Part shown: positions 8,023 through 17,017 of the stretch, piece by piece
How positions within the stretch are numbered: the first letter of the stretch is position 1
Layout of the letters: every line of letters starts with the position of its first letter
Source of the DNA: Chitinophaga qingshengii
GTDB taxonomy: Bacteria; Bacteroidota; Bacteroidia; Chitinophagales; Chitinophagaceae
NCBI RefSeq assembly: GCF_014529935.1
Contig: NZ_JACVFC010000004.1
Span: forward strand, 496,001-560,000
DNA length: 64,000 bases
Direction of reading: 5' to 3'
Notes under the pieces: generated by a model
Databases searched by the model: none
Seen by the model: only the letters and a program-made list of their open reading frames with translations
What the model was told of the DNA's origin: nothing
Translations under genes and position numbers: made by a program

Positions 8023-8952
8023 TTGGCATACTCCATCTATAGCCAGTTGACCCACCGGGAAAACCTGGAACAATCACTGCAGCATATGAGCAGAACGCTG
8101 CAGGAGAAAGGATGGATGGGGCTATTACTGGTGCTGTTGCTGATGTTCTTTAACTGGGGACTGGAAGCCAGAAAGTGGCAAAAGCTGGTCCGCCCCCTCG
8201 AGCCTATCTCTTTTCTCAGAGCCTTCAGCGCCATTCTATCGGGGGTATCCCTTTCTATCAATACCCCTAATCGTATAGGCGAATACGGTGGGCGTATCCT
8301 GTACCTGAAAAACCATAATAAGCTCAAAGCTATCGCTGCTACCATTGTAGGAAGCTTCAGCCAGCTGATTGTGACTGTTATTTTTGGGTTAATAGGTATG
8401 CTTTATTATCTCAACAACTTTACGCTGGTAAAGGAAAACAGCTATTTCCCCCCTAATTTCTGGGAGAAAATCGTGTTTGGTATCCTGGTAGTAATTTGTG
8501 TGCTGACGATATTGTTATATTTTCGGCTACAGATTATTCTGGCTGTATTTGAAAAAGTCAAATTCCTGCGAAAAGCGAAGGTGTTTGTACAGATTATAGT
8601 ACGCTACTCTGCCAGCGATTTACGTTACCTGTTGCTGCTTTCAGCCATCCGGTACGTGGTCTTCTCGGCACAGTATTTGATTTTGTTGGACGCGCTGGGT
8701 CTGGAGTTTTTGTGGTGGCAGGCTTTTCTGCTCAATAGCGTAATCTACCTGGTAATGGCCATGGTGCCTACCATTGCGATCGCAGAGCTGGGAATCCGTG
8801 GCAAAGTCAGCATCTATTTTCTCGGATTGCTCAGCACTAATACGGCCGTTATTATAGCAGCCACCGGTGGTATCTGGTTAATCAACCTTTGTTTACCGGC
8901 AGTAATGGGAAGTGTGCTGCTCCTGGGTGTAAAAATTTTTAAGGACAAATAG
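8023..8952 (+). CDS. Flippase-like / LPG-synthase transmembrane domain protein
   Basis: An integral membrane protein of the UPF0104/LPG_synthase_TM family (the flippase-like domain of MprF), without the aminoacyl-transferase domain. At least seven hydrophobic segments are visible, with SGVSLSINTPNRIGEYGGRI typical of the family. Two start choices exist, both non-ATG: TTG at 8023 (309 residues), or CTG at 7963, which would restore an N-terminal helix (ILNYLLGAGLFTWLAYSIY). The latter fits the family better but overlaps the longer ruvC start. The DUF3108 gene follows after 9 bases. The lipid handled is unknown. Confidence 0.85.
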   Translation: MAYSIYSQLTHRENLEQSLQHMSRTLQEKGWMGLLLVLLLMFFNWGLEARKWQKLVRPLEPISFLRAFSAILSGVSLSINTPNRIGEYGGRILYLKNHNKLKAIAATIVGSFSQLIVTVIFGLIGMLYYLNNFTLVKENSYFPPNFWEKIVFGILVVICVLTILLYFRLQIILAVFEKVKFLRKAKVFVQIIVRYSASDLRYLLLLSAIRYVVFSAQYLILLDALGLEFLWWQAFLLNSVIYLVMAMVPTIAIAELGIRGKVSIYFLGLLSTNTAVIIAATGGIWLINLCLPAVMGSVLLLGVKIFKDK

Positions 8953-8961
8953 CTTCCAGCA

Positions 8962-9753
8962 ATGAGGTATCTTCTACTCATCATCTTATGCTTCGCCTGT
9001 GTAACCCCCGCTCGTGCGCAAAATGAATTCTGTTCTATCCGTAATACCAGTTTTAATGTGGGAGAAACCATCACTTTTAAGGTGATGTATAACCTTGGTA
9101 AGATGTACGTCGGCGCCGGGGAGGCCGTTTTTACTGTCGCCCTCGAACATTTCGCTAACCGCGATGTATACCACATCACCGGCGATGGCCGCACCTTCCG
9201 CGCGTACGACTGGATCTTTAAAGTACGCGATAAGTACGAAACCTGGCTTGACACGGCCACCATGCAGCCACTGAAGTTCCTCCGCAATGTAAACGAAGGC
9301 GGTTATAAAATTTATAACAACGTCATATTTAACCAGGCAGCCCACCAGGCCACCAGTACCAACGGTACCTTTACCGTACCACCCTGTGTGCAGGACGTTA
9401 TCAGCGCCATCTACTACGCCCGCAATATCGACTTCTCCAAATACAAGGAAGGCGATAAAATACCTTTCGCCATGTTCCTGGATGACCAGGTGTATAATAT
9501 CTATATCCGGTATCTTGGTAAAGAAGAAGTCAATACCCGCTTCGGCAAATTCAGGGCTATCAAATTCAAGCCCCTGCTGATCAAAGGCACCATCTTTGAG
9601 GGTGGAGAGAAAATGGCGGTATGGGTCAGCGACGATGGTAATAAGGTACCGCTGCGGGTAGAAAGCCCCATCTCCGTAGGGAATATTATTGTAGACATGG
9701 TTAATTACAATCACCTCCGCTACCCCTTTAGTTCGTTGATCAAACAACGATAA
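8962..9753 (+). CDS. DUF3108 domain-containing periplasmic protein
   Basis: A 263-residue protein with a signal peptide ending at about ARAQ (residue 20). The mature part is beta-rich, starting FNVGETITFKVMYNLGKMYVGAGEAVF, with later GEKMAVWVSDDGNKVPLRVE, as in the DUF3108 family. Such proteins are predicted periplasmic beta-sheet proteins of unknown function. It is probably co-transcribed with the flippase-like gene 9 bases upstream, which suggests an envelope role. Confidence 0.85.
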   Translation: MRYLLLIILCFACVTPARAQNEFCSIRNTSFNVGETITFKVMYNLGKMYVGAGEAVFTVALEHFANRDVYHITGDGRTFRAYDWIFKVRDKYETWLDTATMQPLKFLRNVNEGGYKIYNNVIFNQAAHQATSTNGTFTVPPCVQDVISAIYYARNIDFSKYKEGDKIPFAMFLDDQVYNIYIRYLGKEEVNTRFGKFRAIKFKPLLIKGTIFEGGEKMAVWVSDDGNKVPLRVESPISVGNIIVDMVNYNHLRYPFSSLIKQR

Positions 9754-9845
9754 AATATTTACCGGCCTGAAAATGAATAGATTTAACAATTCTTTGGGCT
9801 GTGGCCGTCCAAAATTTACCGACCTTTCAGGCCGCAGAAAAACTT

Positions 9846-9853
9846 TATATTTG
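9846..9853 (+). promoter_or_regulatory. Candidate -7 box for the second response regulator
   Basis: TATATTTG is an exact TAnnTTTG match 16 bases before the chosen ATG at 9870. It makes longer upstream starts in the same frame unlikely. No good -33 element is seen. Confidence 0.45.
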
Positions 9854-9869
9854 TTATAATCAACCCTTT

Positions 9870-10580
9870 ATGATTATGGAAGAACGTAAACCGAAGATAT
9901 TACTGGCAGAAGATGATACCAACCTGGGCATGGTACTTAAAAACTACCTGGAATTGAATGATTACGATGTGGAATTATGCCGCGACGGCATCCTGGCACT
10001 GGCCGCTTTCCGCCGCGAAAAATTCGATATCTGCCTGCTGGATATTATGATGCCCAATATGGACGGCTTCAAACTGGCGGAAGAAATCCGGGACGTAGAC
10101 CCCGATATCCCGCTGTTTTTCCTTTCTGCCAAAACCATGAAGGAAGATATCATCCAGGGCTATAAACTGGGGGCCGATGATTATATCGCCAAACCGTTCG
10201 ACAGCGAACTGCTGCTGCTGAAAATCAAAGCCATCCTGAAACGCAACCAGGAACTGAACAGCAAGGAAGAAGAACAACACGAATTCCAGATCGGTTCATA
10301 CGCCTTCAACTCCCGCTTACGCACCCTCGCCCATAACGGCGACAGCCACACGCTTTCCCCTAAGGAAAACGAACTGCTGCACATGCTCTGCGAACATAAA
10401 AACGACCTCCTGCCAAGGGAACTGGCCCTCAAAAAGATATGGGGCAGCGATACCTACTTCAACGGCCGCAGTATGGACGTATACATCGCTAAACTCCGCA
10501 AATACCTGAAAGACGATCCGAATATCGAGATCGTGAATATTCATGGTAACGGGTTTAGGTTGGTAGTGAAAGAACTGTAA
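9870..10580 (+). CDS. OmpR/RprY-type response regulator, orphan (second paralogue)
   Basis: A 236-residue response regulator from MIMEERKPKILLAEDD. The receiver has phospho-acceptor Asp58 in LLDIMMP and the conserved Lys in YIAKPFD. The winged helix has LSPKENELLHMLCEH, GSDTYFNGRSMDVYIAKLRKYL and the end GNGFRLVV. It is a close relative of Bacteroides RprY in layout. An ATG two codons later (9876) is also possible. No sensor kinase is adjacent. The two paralogues bracket ruvC and the envelope pair, suggesting an old local duplication. Confidence 0.93.
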   Translation: MIMEERKPKILLAEDDTNLGMVLKNYLELNDYDVELCRDGILALAAFRREKFDICLLDIMMPNMDGFKLAEEIRDVDPDIPLFFLSAKTMKEDIIQGYKLGADDYIAKPFDSELLLLKIKAILKRNQELNSKEEEQHEFQIGSYAFNSRLRTLAHNGDSHTLSPKENELLHMLCEHKNDLLPRELALKKIWGSDTYFNGRSMDVYIAKLRKYLKDDPNIEIVNIHGNGFRLVVKEL

Positions 10581-10582
10581 CC

Positions 10583-10625
10583 GTGGAATACATGATTTTC
10601 GCTGGTTAGCGAAGATTGAAGTGAA
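10583..10625. repeat. Half copy of the intergenic repeat
   Basis: ACATGATTTTCGCTGGTTAG followed by CGAAGATTGAAG, directly after the regulator stop, matches the left arm of the element at 30.48 kb (TCATGTTTTTTGCTGATTAG, CGAAGATCGAAA). No right arm follows; a terminator takes its place. Confidence 0.5.
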
Positions 10626-10642
10626 TAACATATTGTGTTTTA

Positions 10643-10676
10643 TAAAAAAGCACCCACACGGTGGGTGCTTTTTTTA
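10643..10676. terminator. Bidirectional terminator between response regulator and ruvB
   Basis: A perfect stem GCACCCAC/GTGGGTGC with an ACG loop, flanked by A6 on the left and T7 on the right. It can stop transcription from both convergent genes. Confidence 0.9.
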
Positions 10677-10694
10677 TGCAGATCCCTGGATTGA

Positions 10695-11723
10695 TCAGAA
10701 TAACAGATTGGAGCCACCTCTGAACGGTGTAGTACCCAAATGCACATACGCTTTTTCCGTTACCTCACGGCCCCGGGGCGTACGTTTGATAAAACCTTCC
10801 TGGATCAGGAACGGTTCATATACTTCTTCCAGGGTACCGGCTTCTTCTCCCACCGCAGTAGCAATGGTAGTGATACCTACCGGTCCGCCTTTAAAGTTTT
10901 CGATGATCACCCGCAGAATACGGTTATCCATTTCATCGAGGCCGTATTCATCTACATTGAGGGCTTTGAGACTGAGTTGCGCTATTTCCAGGTCTATCAC
11001 CCCGTTACCGATTACCATGGCAAAGTCGCGCACGCGGCGCAGCAGGCCGTTGGCAATACGGGGGGTACCACGGGAACGGCGGGCAATCTCTCCGGCGGCA
11101 TCAGAAGTGATTTTAGTCCCTAACAGACCGGCTGCACGCCAGATGATCTTCTGTAGTGTGGCGGCATTGTAGTATTCCATCCTCGACTTGATGCCGAAAC
11201 GGGACAACAGGGGAGCGGTGAGCAACCCTGAACGGGTAGTAGCCCCGATGAGCGTGAAAGGATGCAGGTTCAGCTGTATAGAACGGGCATTAGGCCCGGT
11301 ATCAATCATAATATCGATGCGATAGTCTTCCATGGCGGAATACAGGTATTCTTCCACCACGGTGCTCAGCCGGTGTATTTCGTCGATGAACAGTACATCC
11401 TTGTCTTCCAGGTTGGTCAGCAACCCGGCCAGATCACCAGGTTTTTCGATCACCGGCCCGGAGGTTTCCCGGATATTTACGCCCAGCTCATTGGCCACAA
11501 TGCGCGACAGGGTGGTTTTCCCAAGTCCGGGAGGACCGTGGAACAAAACATGGTCCAGCGCTTCATCCCGCATTTTGGCGGCTTTGATAAATATCTTCAG
11601 GTTTTCGATGATCTGCTCCTGGCCCGAAAAATCTATGATTTCCCGGGGCCGGATACTGTTCTCAAACTCCTTCTCAGCGGCACTGAGTTTATTTTCTTCT
11701 GGTCTTAATTGCGGATTGGACAT
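10695..11723 (-). CDS. ruvB: Holliday junction branch migration helicase RuvB
   Basis: RuvB is the hexameric AAA+ motor that drives branch migration with RuvA. At 342 residues it has the usual length. Walker A is GPPGLGKTT, Walker B and adjacent segment DVLFIDEIHRL, sensor GATTRSGLLTAPLLSRFG, and the C-terminal winged helix ends IKRTPRGREVTEKAYVHLG. It faces the response regulator and shares its terminator. Confidence 0.98.
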   Translation of the reverse strand: MSNPQLRPEENKLSAAEKEFENSIRPREIIDFSGQEQIIENLKIFIKAAKMRDEALDHVLFHGPPGLGKTTLSRIVANELGVNIRETSGPVIEKPGDLAGLLTNLEDKDVLFIDEIHRLSTVVEEYLYSAMEDYRIDIMIDTGPNARSIQLNLHPFTLIGATTRSGLLTAPLLSRFGIKSRMEYYNAATLQKIIWRAAGLLGTKITSDAAGEIARRSRGTPRIANGLLRRVRDFAMVIGNGVIDLEIAQLSLKALNVDEYGLDEMDNRILRVIIENFKGGPVGITTIATAVGEEAGTLEEVYEPFLIQEGFIKRTPRGREVTEKAYVHLGTTPFRGGSNLLF

Positions 11724-11899
11724 AATATACTGATCAAAAATACCAAATTAAATGCAGCCGATTGCGGTATCCTACAAACATGTTAATGCAACCCGCCGGA
11801 AAATCCTTAGCATTGTATACTGGTAAAACAGATGACTGTATCTTACAGCCGGCTGATGCCACCGCTAAACAACCAAAAAGACAAAAGACCAGACTGCTC

Positions 11900-13204
11900 A
11901 TGAAAAAAATGATTTTATCGCTGGCTGCGGGATGTATGCTTACCTCCGCTTACGGTCAGCAGATATCGCAAAAAGAAGTAGCCCGCATTATTAACACGCT
12001 GGCGGCCGACGATATGCAGGGCCGTCAATCGGGAACGCCCTCTATTGACAAGGCTGCTGCCTTTATCAGCAATGAATTTAGGAAAGCTGGTTTAGCACCG
12101 TTGTCCGGTGAACAAAATTACCTGCAAAGTTTTTCCCGTTATGGTCTTCATACAGTAGCCACTACGCTGACGGTGAACGGTGTTGCCCAAAACTGGCCGG
12201 TACTGACAATAGGCGCCTCCAGGCATGTACAGCTGCACCGGGATACCGCCCAATGCCTGGAAATAAAGGTGACTAATGCGGATGAGCTGCGTGCTGTTTT
12301 AGGCAAACGCAAGTCCATGCAAAAGAACATAGTGGCCTGGCTGGCTCCTTCCTTAGATGCCTATCTGGCTAATCTGGAAGGCTCTATCTCCAGCCGTATG
12401 TATGCTACCGAGCAGGAAGTGCCCGCCGATACGGCCACCCGGCAAATGGTGCTGATATTGGAAAGAGAACCGTTGAAGGCGGATGATAACTGGTCAGTAG
12501 ATCAAACCCGCAGCATTCACGCACAACAATTCACCAATGTGGTGGGGATGATCAAAGGTGCAGCCAAACCAGATGAATATGTGATCTATTCCGGTCACTA
12601 TGATCACCTGGGTATATTACCGCCGGTTGATGGTGACAGTATCGCCAACGGTGCGGATGATGATGCATCCGGTACCACCGCGGTGATTATGCTGGCAGAT
12701 TATTATAAGAAGAAACGGCCTGCCCGTTCGCTGATTTTTGTAGCCTTCACCGCAGAAGAGATGGGTGGCTACGGTTCTGCTTACTTCTCTCAGCAAATGG
12801 ACCCTGCGAAAGTAGTCGCGATGTTTAACATTGAAATGATCGGTAAGGAATCCAAATTTGGTAAGAACAGCGCGTTTATTACCGGGTTTGAAAAATCAGA
12901 TTTTGGTACGATCCTGCAAAAGAATCTGAGTGGTTCTGCTTTCCGTTTTTATCCCGATCCTTATCCGGAGCAAAACCTGTTTTATCGCTCAGACAACGCT
13001 AACCTGGCCAAATTGGGCGTGCCTGCCCATACGATCTCTACCACGCAGATTGATAAAGACAAATACTATCATACCGTGAAAGATGAGGTGTCTACACTCG
13101 ATGTTAAAAACATTACAGATATTATTAAAGCGATTGCGGTGAGTTCAGGAACGATTGTGAATGGAACGTCAACGCCTACACGTATTACCCCTGTTTCCCA
13201 ATAG
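11900..13204 (+). CDS. Secreted M28 family zinc peptidase
   Basis: A 434-residue exported metallopeptidase. The start MKKMILSLAAGCMLTSAYGQ gives a clean signal peptide; the frame is open 46 codons further upstream but that part is not signal-like. The zinc site is visible: SGHYDHLG (His), NGADDDASG (bridging Asp), FTAEEMG (catalytic Glu pair), FNIEMIGK, and YHTVKDE (last His). M28 enzymes of this type are aminopeptidases or glutamate-carboxypeptidase-like. A protease-associated insert lies between about residues 80 and 220. A strong terminator follows. Confidence 0.9.
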   Translation: MKKMILSLAAGCMLTSAYGQQISQKEVARIINTLAADDMQGRQSGTPSIDKAAAFISNEFRKAGLAPLSGEQNYLQSFSRYGLHTVATTLTVNGVAQNWPVLTIGASRHVQLHRDTAQCLEIKVTNADELRAVLGKRKSMQKNIVAWLAPSLDAYLANLEGSISSRMYATEQEVPADTATRQMVLILEREPLKADDNWSVDQTRSIHAQQFTNVVGMIKGAAKPDEYVIYSGHYDHLGILPPVDGDSIANGADDDASGTTAVIMLADYYKKKRPARSLIFVAFTAEEMGGYGSAYFSQQMDPAKVVAMFNIEMIGKESKFGKNSAFITGFEKSDFGTILQKNLSGSAFRFYPDPYPEQNLFYRSDNANLAKLGVPAHTISTTQIDKDKYYHTVKDEVSTLDVKNITDIIKAIAVSSGTIVNGTSTPTRITPVSQ

Positions 13205-13224
13205 GGAAGCGACATCATATATTC

Positions 13225-13258
13225 ATCCGGTTGCGTCACGCAACCGGATTTTTTATTT
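13225..13258 (+). terminator. Rho-independent terminator of the M28 gene
   Basis: An 11-bp perfect stem ATCCGGTTGCG/CGCAACCGGAT with a TCA loop, followed by a T-rich tract. Confidence 0.9.
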
Positions 13259-13349
13259 TTAATTAATACATCATCTGTTCTTTTTTCGGTTTTCTTGTTT
13301 ATTTTTATGGCCAATATTTCCCCAAGTAGTCATTTAAAACCATATCAAT

Positions 13350-14105
13350 ATGAAAACCGGAATCCTACAATTCTGCGGTGCGCTTGGCATTGCATCCATG
13401 ATGCTCGCATCATGTTCAAAAGACATGTCGGGGCCTGATCAGCAACCAACGCCTGATGTGAAGGACTCTACATCTATCAACTACGAAATCGCTGCGGTAA
13501 ATCCAACGTACACGTTAACACCCGATGCCGCGGGCCGTTTATCAGCCATTACCGGCGATGCCTCCATGGCCAAGGCTTCCGGAGGGTTCGACATTACGTG
13601 GGACACCGCCACTGCCCGCTTAAGGGAAATCCGCTTCGACGCCAAACGCGGAAAAGATGAACTGGAATTTAAGCTGAAAACAGACCGTCAGATTGACCTG
13701 AAACAAATCCCCGCACAACTGGGCGCTATCAGAATCCCGCTGGGCACTTATCAAAAGGTGAAAGTGTATGCCAGAGTGGAAGGCGACAAAAAAGATCCTG
13801 CAGTAAGGTTAATAGGATTCCTGACCTGGGATGGCAAAAAAATCCCGATGGAAATCCTGCTCTCCGGCGTGATCGAATTACAGGCGCAAGGAAAAGATGT
13901 GGTGGTGACAGACAAAAAAATCGACTGGAAAGGCTCTCTCAAAATTTCAATGGACCTGATTTTAACCAAACTGCAGGTGGGTGATTTCACCGGCTCTTTC
14001 ACCAGTGGAAAACTTAAAATCAGTGTAGACGTTAACGGAAACCTGCATAACAAAGTGGTGGACGCACTGGAAAACAGCATGAGCGTTGAACACACCCACG
14101 ATTGA
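13350..14105 (+). CDS. Lipoprotein of unknown function
   Basis: A 251-residue protein with a lipoprotein signal peptide: hydrophobic stretch then MLASC at about residues 18-22, followed by SKDMSGPDQQ. The +2 Ser and following charged residues are compatible with surface export in Bacteroidota but do not prove it. The mature protein is beta-rich and Lys/Asp-rich (for example GKDELEFKLKTDRQIDLKQI). I recognise no known domain. It has its own terminator, shared with the convergent hydrolase gene. Confidence 0.75.
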   Translation: MKTGILQFCGALGIASMMLASCSKDMSGPDQQPTPDVKDSTSINYEIAAVNPTYTLTPDAAGRLSAITGDASMAKASGGFDITWDTATARLREIRFDAKRGKDELEFKLKTDRQIDLKQIPAQLGAIRIPLGTYQKVKVYARVEGDKKDPAVRLIGFLTWDGKKIPMEILLSGVIELQAQGKDVVVTDKKIDWKGSLKISMDLILTKLQVGDFTGSFTSGKLKISVDVNGNLHNKVVDALENSMSVEHTHD

Positions 14106-14137
14106 TTGTGAACGTAAACTATTCGGCAAAAAGCTTG

Positions 14138-14187
14138 CAAAGAAGCAGGGAAAGGTGCTTGTCATTTCCCTGCCTTCTTTGTTTTTA
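14138..14187. terminator. Bidirectional terminator
   Basis: A long stem, CAAAGAAGCAGGGAAA (14138-14153) with TTTCCCTGCCTTCTTTG (14165-14181), one bulged base, then TTTTT. It lies between convergent genes. Confidence 0.8.
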
Positions 14188-14188
14188 A

Positions 14189-15040
14189 TTATTGCAGTAT
14201 GATTTTCGCCAATACGGCAAAATGATCGGATGCAAAGCGACCGCCCCATGTTTGGGAGATGGAAGCATGTTGTAATACCTTAAATTTCCCTTTCAGAAAA
14301 ATATAGTCGATAGGCTGGTCATCTACTTCAGCCGGGTGCCATCCGTTGAAAGTGCCGGTAGGCCCGTAGTGCGGCGTTACGCTGATACTTTTGCTATCAG
14401 TGAAATGCAGGGGATTGTTATTGTCCATCACTACGCGGATAGGCTCATCTTCCGGAGTGGCGTTGAAGTCGCCCGTGATAACAGCCGGTGTGTTGCCGGC
14501 AATCTTATGTACCTGTTGTAACAGGAAGCGGGCGCTTTCACGGCGTGCCACTTTGCCCATATGATCGAAGTGAGTGTTAAAATGATAGAATATCTTTTTG
14601 GTTTGTTTATCCCTGAACAGGCCCCAGGTTACTATACGCGTAATAGCGGCGTCCCAGCCTTTGCTGCCGTGGACTTCCGGGGTTTCTGATAACCAGAATG
14701 TCTCCGTTTTGAGTAATTGCAACCGCGTCGTATCATAGAAGATCGCGGAGAACTCGCCTTTGTTTTTGCCGTCTTCACGGCCGCCTCCAATGGATTTGTA
14801 GCCAGGTAAAAGCCGGCGCAGGTCTTCCATCTGGTCAAACAGTGCTTCCTGTACTCCCAGGGTATTGGCCTGGTGAAATAATACTTCCGATGCTACTTTT
14901 TCTTTCCGGTAAGGCCATGCATTCAGACTATCGCTTTTGGTATTCAGCCGGATGTTGAATGTCATTACCTGCAACGGCGCCTGTGCCATTGCTGCGCCCA
15001 TGAGCAGGGATAACACGCCTGTCAGCCATATCTTTCTCAT
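14189..15040 (-). CDS. Secreted endonuclease/exonuclease/phosphatase family protein
   Basis: A 283-residue protein with an N-terminal signal peptide (ending near GAAMAQA). It has the EEP fold with metal-site motifs VMTFNIRLN (Asn), VQEALFDQ (Glu), HFDHMG, VITGDFNATP (Asp, Asn) and a final SDHFAV (Asp, His). The family includes DNases, sphingomyelinases and inositol phosphatases. The DSLNAWPYRKEKV segment is typical of the secreted Bacteroidota members often annotated only as EEP hydrolases. The substrate is open. Confidence 0.88.
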   Translation of the reverse strand: MRKIWLTGVLSLLMGAAMAQAPLQVMTFNIRLNTKSDSLNAWPYRKEKVASEVLFHQANTLGVQEALFDQMEDLRRLLPGYKSIGGGREDGKNKGEFSAIFYDTTRLQLLKTETFWLSETPEVHGSKGWDAAITRIVTWGLFRDKQTKKIFYHFNTHFDHMGKVARRESARFLLQQVHKIAGNTPAVITGDFNATPEDEPIRVVMDNNNPLHFTDSKSISVTPHYGPTGTFNGWHPAEVDDQPIDYIFLKGKFKVLQHASISQTWGGRFASDHFAVLAKIILQ

Positions 15041-15094
15041 ATAATAACTGTTTAGCTGGTAAAAATATCAATCACGGGGCTTTATGTCAAGCTG

Positions 15095-15706
15095 CTAAGG
15101 ATAAATGGCTGTTTTTAATGCTGCAAGCTGTGTGAGCAGGATAGCAGTGGAAATACCCAGCAGCTCCCGCATGTTTTTGAGTGCGCGGGCAGAGAGTTTA
15201 TAGGCGCCTTTCACCGAAATGCCCATAATACCGGCAATCTGATCGTAATCCAGTTCCTCGAAATAACGGAGATACAGGATTTCCTTCTGGCGTGCATTGA
15301 GTTGATTCAACGCCTGTAATAACTGCTGATGTTTGGCCTGCAGCTGTTCCTTTTTAATATAGGCGTGCTCGGTAGAGAAGTGGGCCAGGAAATCATGTTC
15401 CTGCTGATCGAAGGCCACAAGTATGGCATTCCGCCGGGGACGCAGCCGGTTGTACAATGTGCCGCGTAGCGCTACAAACAGGTAGGGACGGGCATCTACC
15501 GTGGTGCTAAGATTTTCTTTGTTTGTCCACAGTTTGATGAATAATTCCTGTATCACATCTTTCACTACATCATCGTTGGCATGCAATCGCATACCATACT
15601 CATACAACCGTTCAAAATAACGGTCGTACAGTTGAGCGAACGCCTGTTCATCGCCTTGTTGTATGGCTGTCCAGAGTGTAGTGTCAGTTACTGTTAAAAG
15701 GTCCAT
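15095..15706 (-). CDS. ECF RNA polymerase sigma-70 factor
   Basis: A 203-residue ECF sigma factor of the Bacteroidota FecI-like type. Region 2 is visible as LYDRYFERLYEYGMRLHAND followed by VVKDVIQELFIKLW. Region 4 is LNARQKEILYLRYFEELDYD followed by IAGIMGISVKGAYKLSARAL, which contacts the -35 region. It starts 265 bases from the FecR gene on the opposite strand. The usual arrangement is sigma and FecR in tandem, so this divergent layout is unusual. By family it should drive the FecR-SusC-SusD genes when released by FecR. Confidence 0.93.
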   Translation of the reverse strand: MDLLTVTDTTLWTAIQQGDEQAFAQLYDRYFERLYEYGMRLHANDDVVKDVIQELFIKLWTNKENLSTTVDARPYLFVALRGTLYNRLRPRRNAILVAFDQQEHDFLAHFSTEHAYIKKEQLQAKHQQLLQALNQLNARQKEILYLRYFEELDYDQIAGIMGISVKGAYKLSARALKNMRELLGISTAILLTQLAALKTAIYP

Positions 15707-15971
15707 CTCCCGCTTAATCGGCTAAATGTACAAAAAAATGTATAGCCGTACCCGGTTGTTCCGCTCTCATATAATCATAAATAAATATGAAAAATATACA
15801 TGCATATAATGTCAATAAAATCAGTACTTCTATAAGTTTTAATTAAAAAATTATAAAAAAATTGAAAAAAAGTGGGGTGTTTTGCGAATTCCTTGTGTTC
15901 TGTTGGAGCATGGGGTTGTTGTTACTAACGCTCCTGTGATGATTACTGTGCTGCAAACGAAGAACTGATAA

Positions 15972-16991
15972 TTGGAGAAGAACTATTATTTATTTACGAA
16001 AGATGATTTTCTGGAAGATGCCTTCTTCCGGGAGTGGGTGAGGTATGCCACACCGGAGGCGACAGCCTTCTGGGAGGCTTACCGGGACGGCGCGCCACCC
16101 AATGCAGCGGCGATGGAACAGGCGGTGGAAACATTACAGGCTATTTGCTGTCTGGAACGTATCACCCCTGCAACAGGAGATAAGGCACAGGTATGGGCGC
16201 AGATACAGGCCGGTATCACTACGGCAACACCGGTGTTGCCTATTACCAGGAGCTACCGCAAACGCTGGCTGGCGGCGGCAGTACTGTTACCGCTACTGAT
16301 ATTGACAGCCTGGTACTTCCTGCAATCCTCAGGTGTGCATCGGGTGGAAAGCGGCTATGGTCAGCAAGTCCGGGTGAAACTGCCCGACTCATCGGTGGTT
16401 ATTCTGAACGCTCACTCCACGCTGACCTACCATACCTGGAAAGATGGCCGTCGGGAAGTATGGTTGGATGGTGAAGCCCTCTTCGATGTCAGGCATGCTG
16501 AAATGCCCGCCGCGCAGCACTTTACGGTGCATGCAGGCAACGTGAAGATAGAAGTGCTGGGCACTGTCTTCAATGTAAAACGGCGTAGAGGCGTTACCGA
16601 GGTATACCTGCAAAAAGGGAAGGTAAAAGTCTCTTCTCCCGAAAAAGAACAAATACTGATACTGCAACCAAATGAACAAGCTACGTATAACAATCAGCAA
16701 CAGCAGCTGCTGAAAAATACCGCTGACGCCAACATTGCACTGGCATGGCGCGACCATAAAATGTTATTAAAACAAACCACTGTCGGGGATATTATACACG
16801 CATTGCAGGATACCTATGGTTTTACCATCATACTGCAAGATACATCCATTGCCAACCGCACCCTGGAAGGGACGTTATCCCTGGATAATGTAAATAATGT
16901 ATTGTTTGAATTGTCTGCAATACTGAATGTAAAAATTGAAAAGAACAATGATACGCTGTACCTGAAAGATAACGGGCAGCGCGGATATTAA
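15972..16991 (+). CDS. FecR family anti-sigma factor
   Basis: A 339-residue inner-membrane anti-sigma regulator. The cytoplasmic N-terminus (about 1-95) is followed by one membrane helix near residues 97-118 (RKRWLAAAVLLPLLILTAWY). The periplasmic FecR domain has YGQQVRVKLPDSSVVILNAH and EVWLDGEALFDV. The C-terminal DUF4974 domain includes TVGDIIHALQDTYGFTI. The start must be TTG at 15972: an in-frame TAA sits directly before it, and the next residues (EKNYYLFTKDDF) fit the family. It should relay the SusC signal to the divergent ECF sigma factor. Confidence 0.93.
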   Translation: MEKNYYLFTKDDFLEDAFFREWVRYATPEATAFWEAYRDGAPPNAAAMEQAVETLQAICCLERITPATGDKAQVWAQIQAGITTATPVLPITRSYRKRWLAAAVLLPLLILTAWYFLQSSGVHRVESGYGQQVRVKLPDSSVVILNAHSTLTYHTWKDGRREVWLDGEALFDVRHAEMPAAQHFTVHAGNVKIEVLGTVFNVKRRRGVTEVYLQKGKVKVSSPEKEQILILQPNEQATYNNQQQQLLKNTADANIALAWRDHKMLLKQTTVGDIIHALQDTYGFTIILQDTSIANRTLEGTLSLDNVNNVLFELSAILNVKIEKNNDTLYLKDNGQRGY

Positions 16992-17017
16992 ACAGATCAA
17001 TATAAAAACCAAGATCA

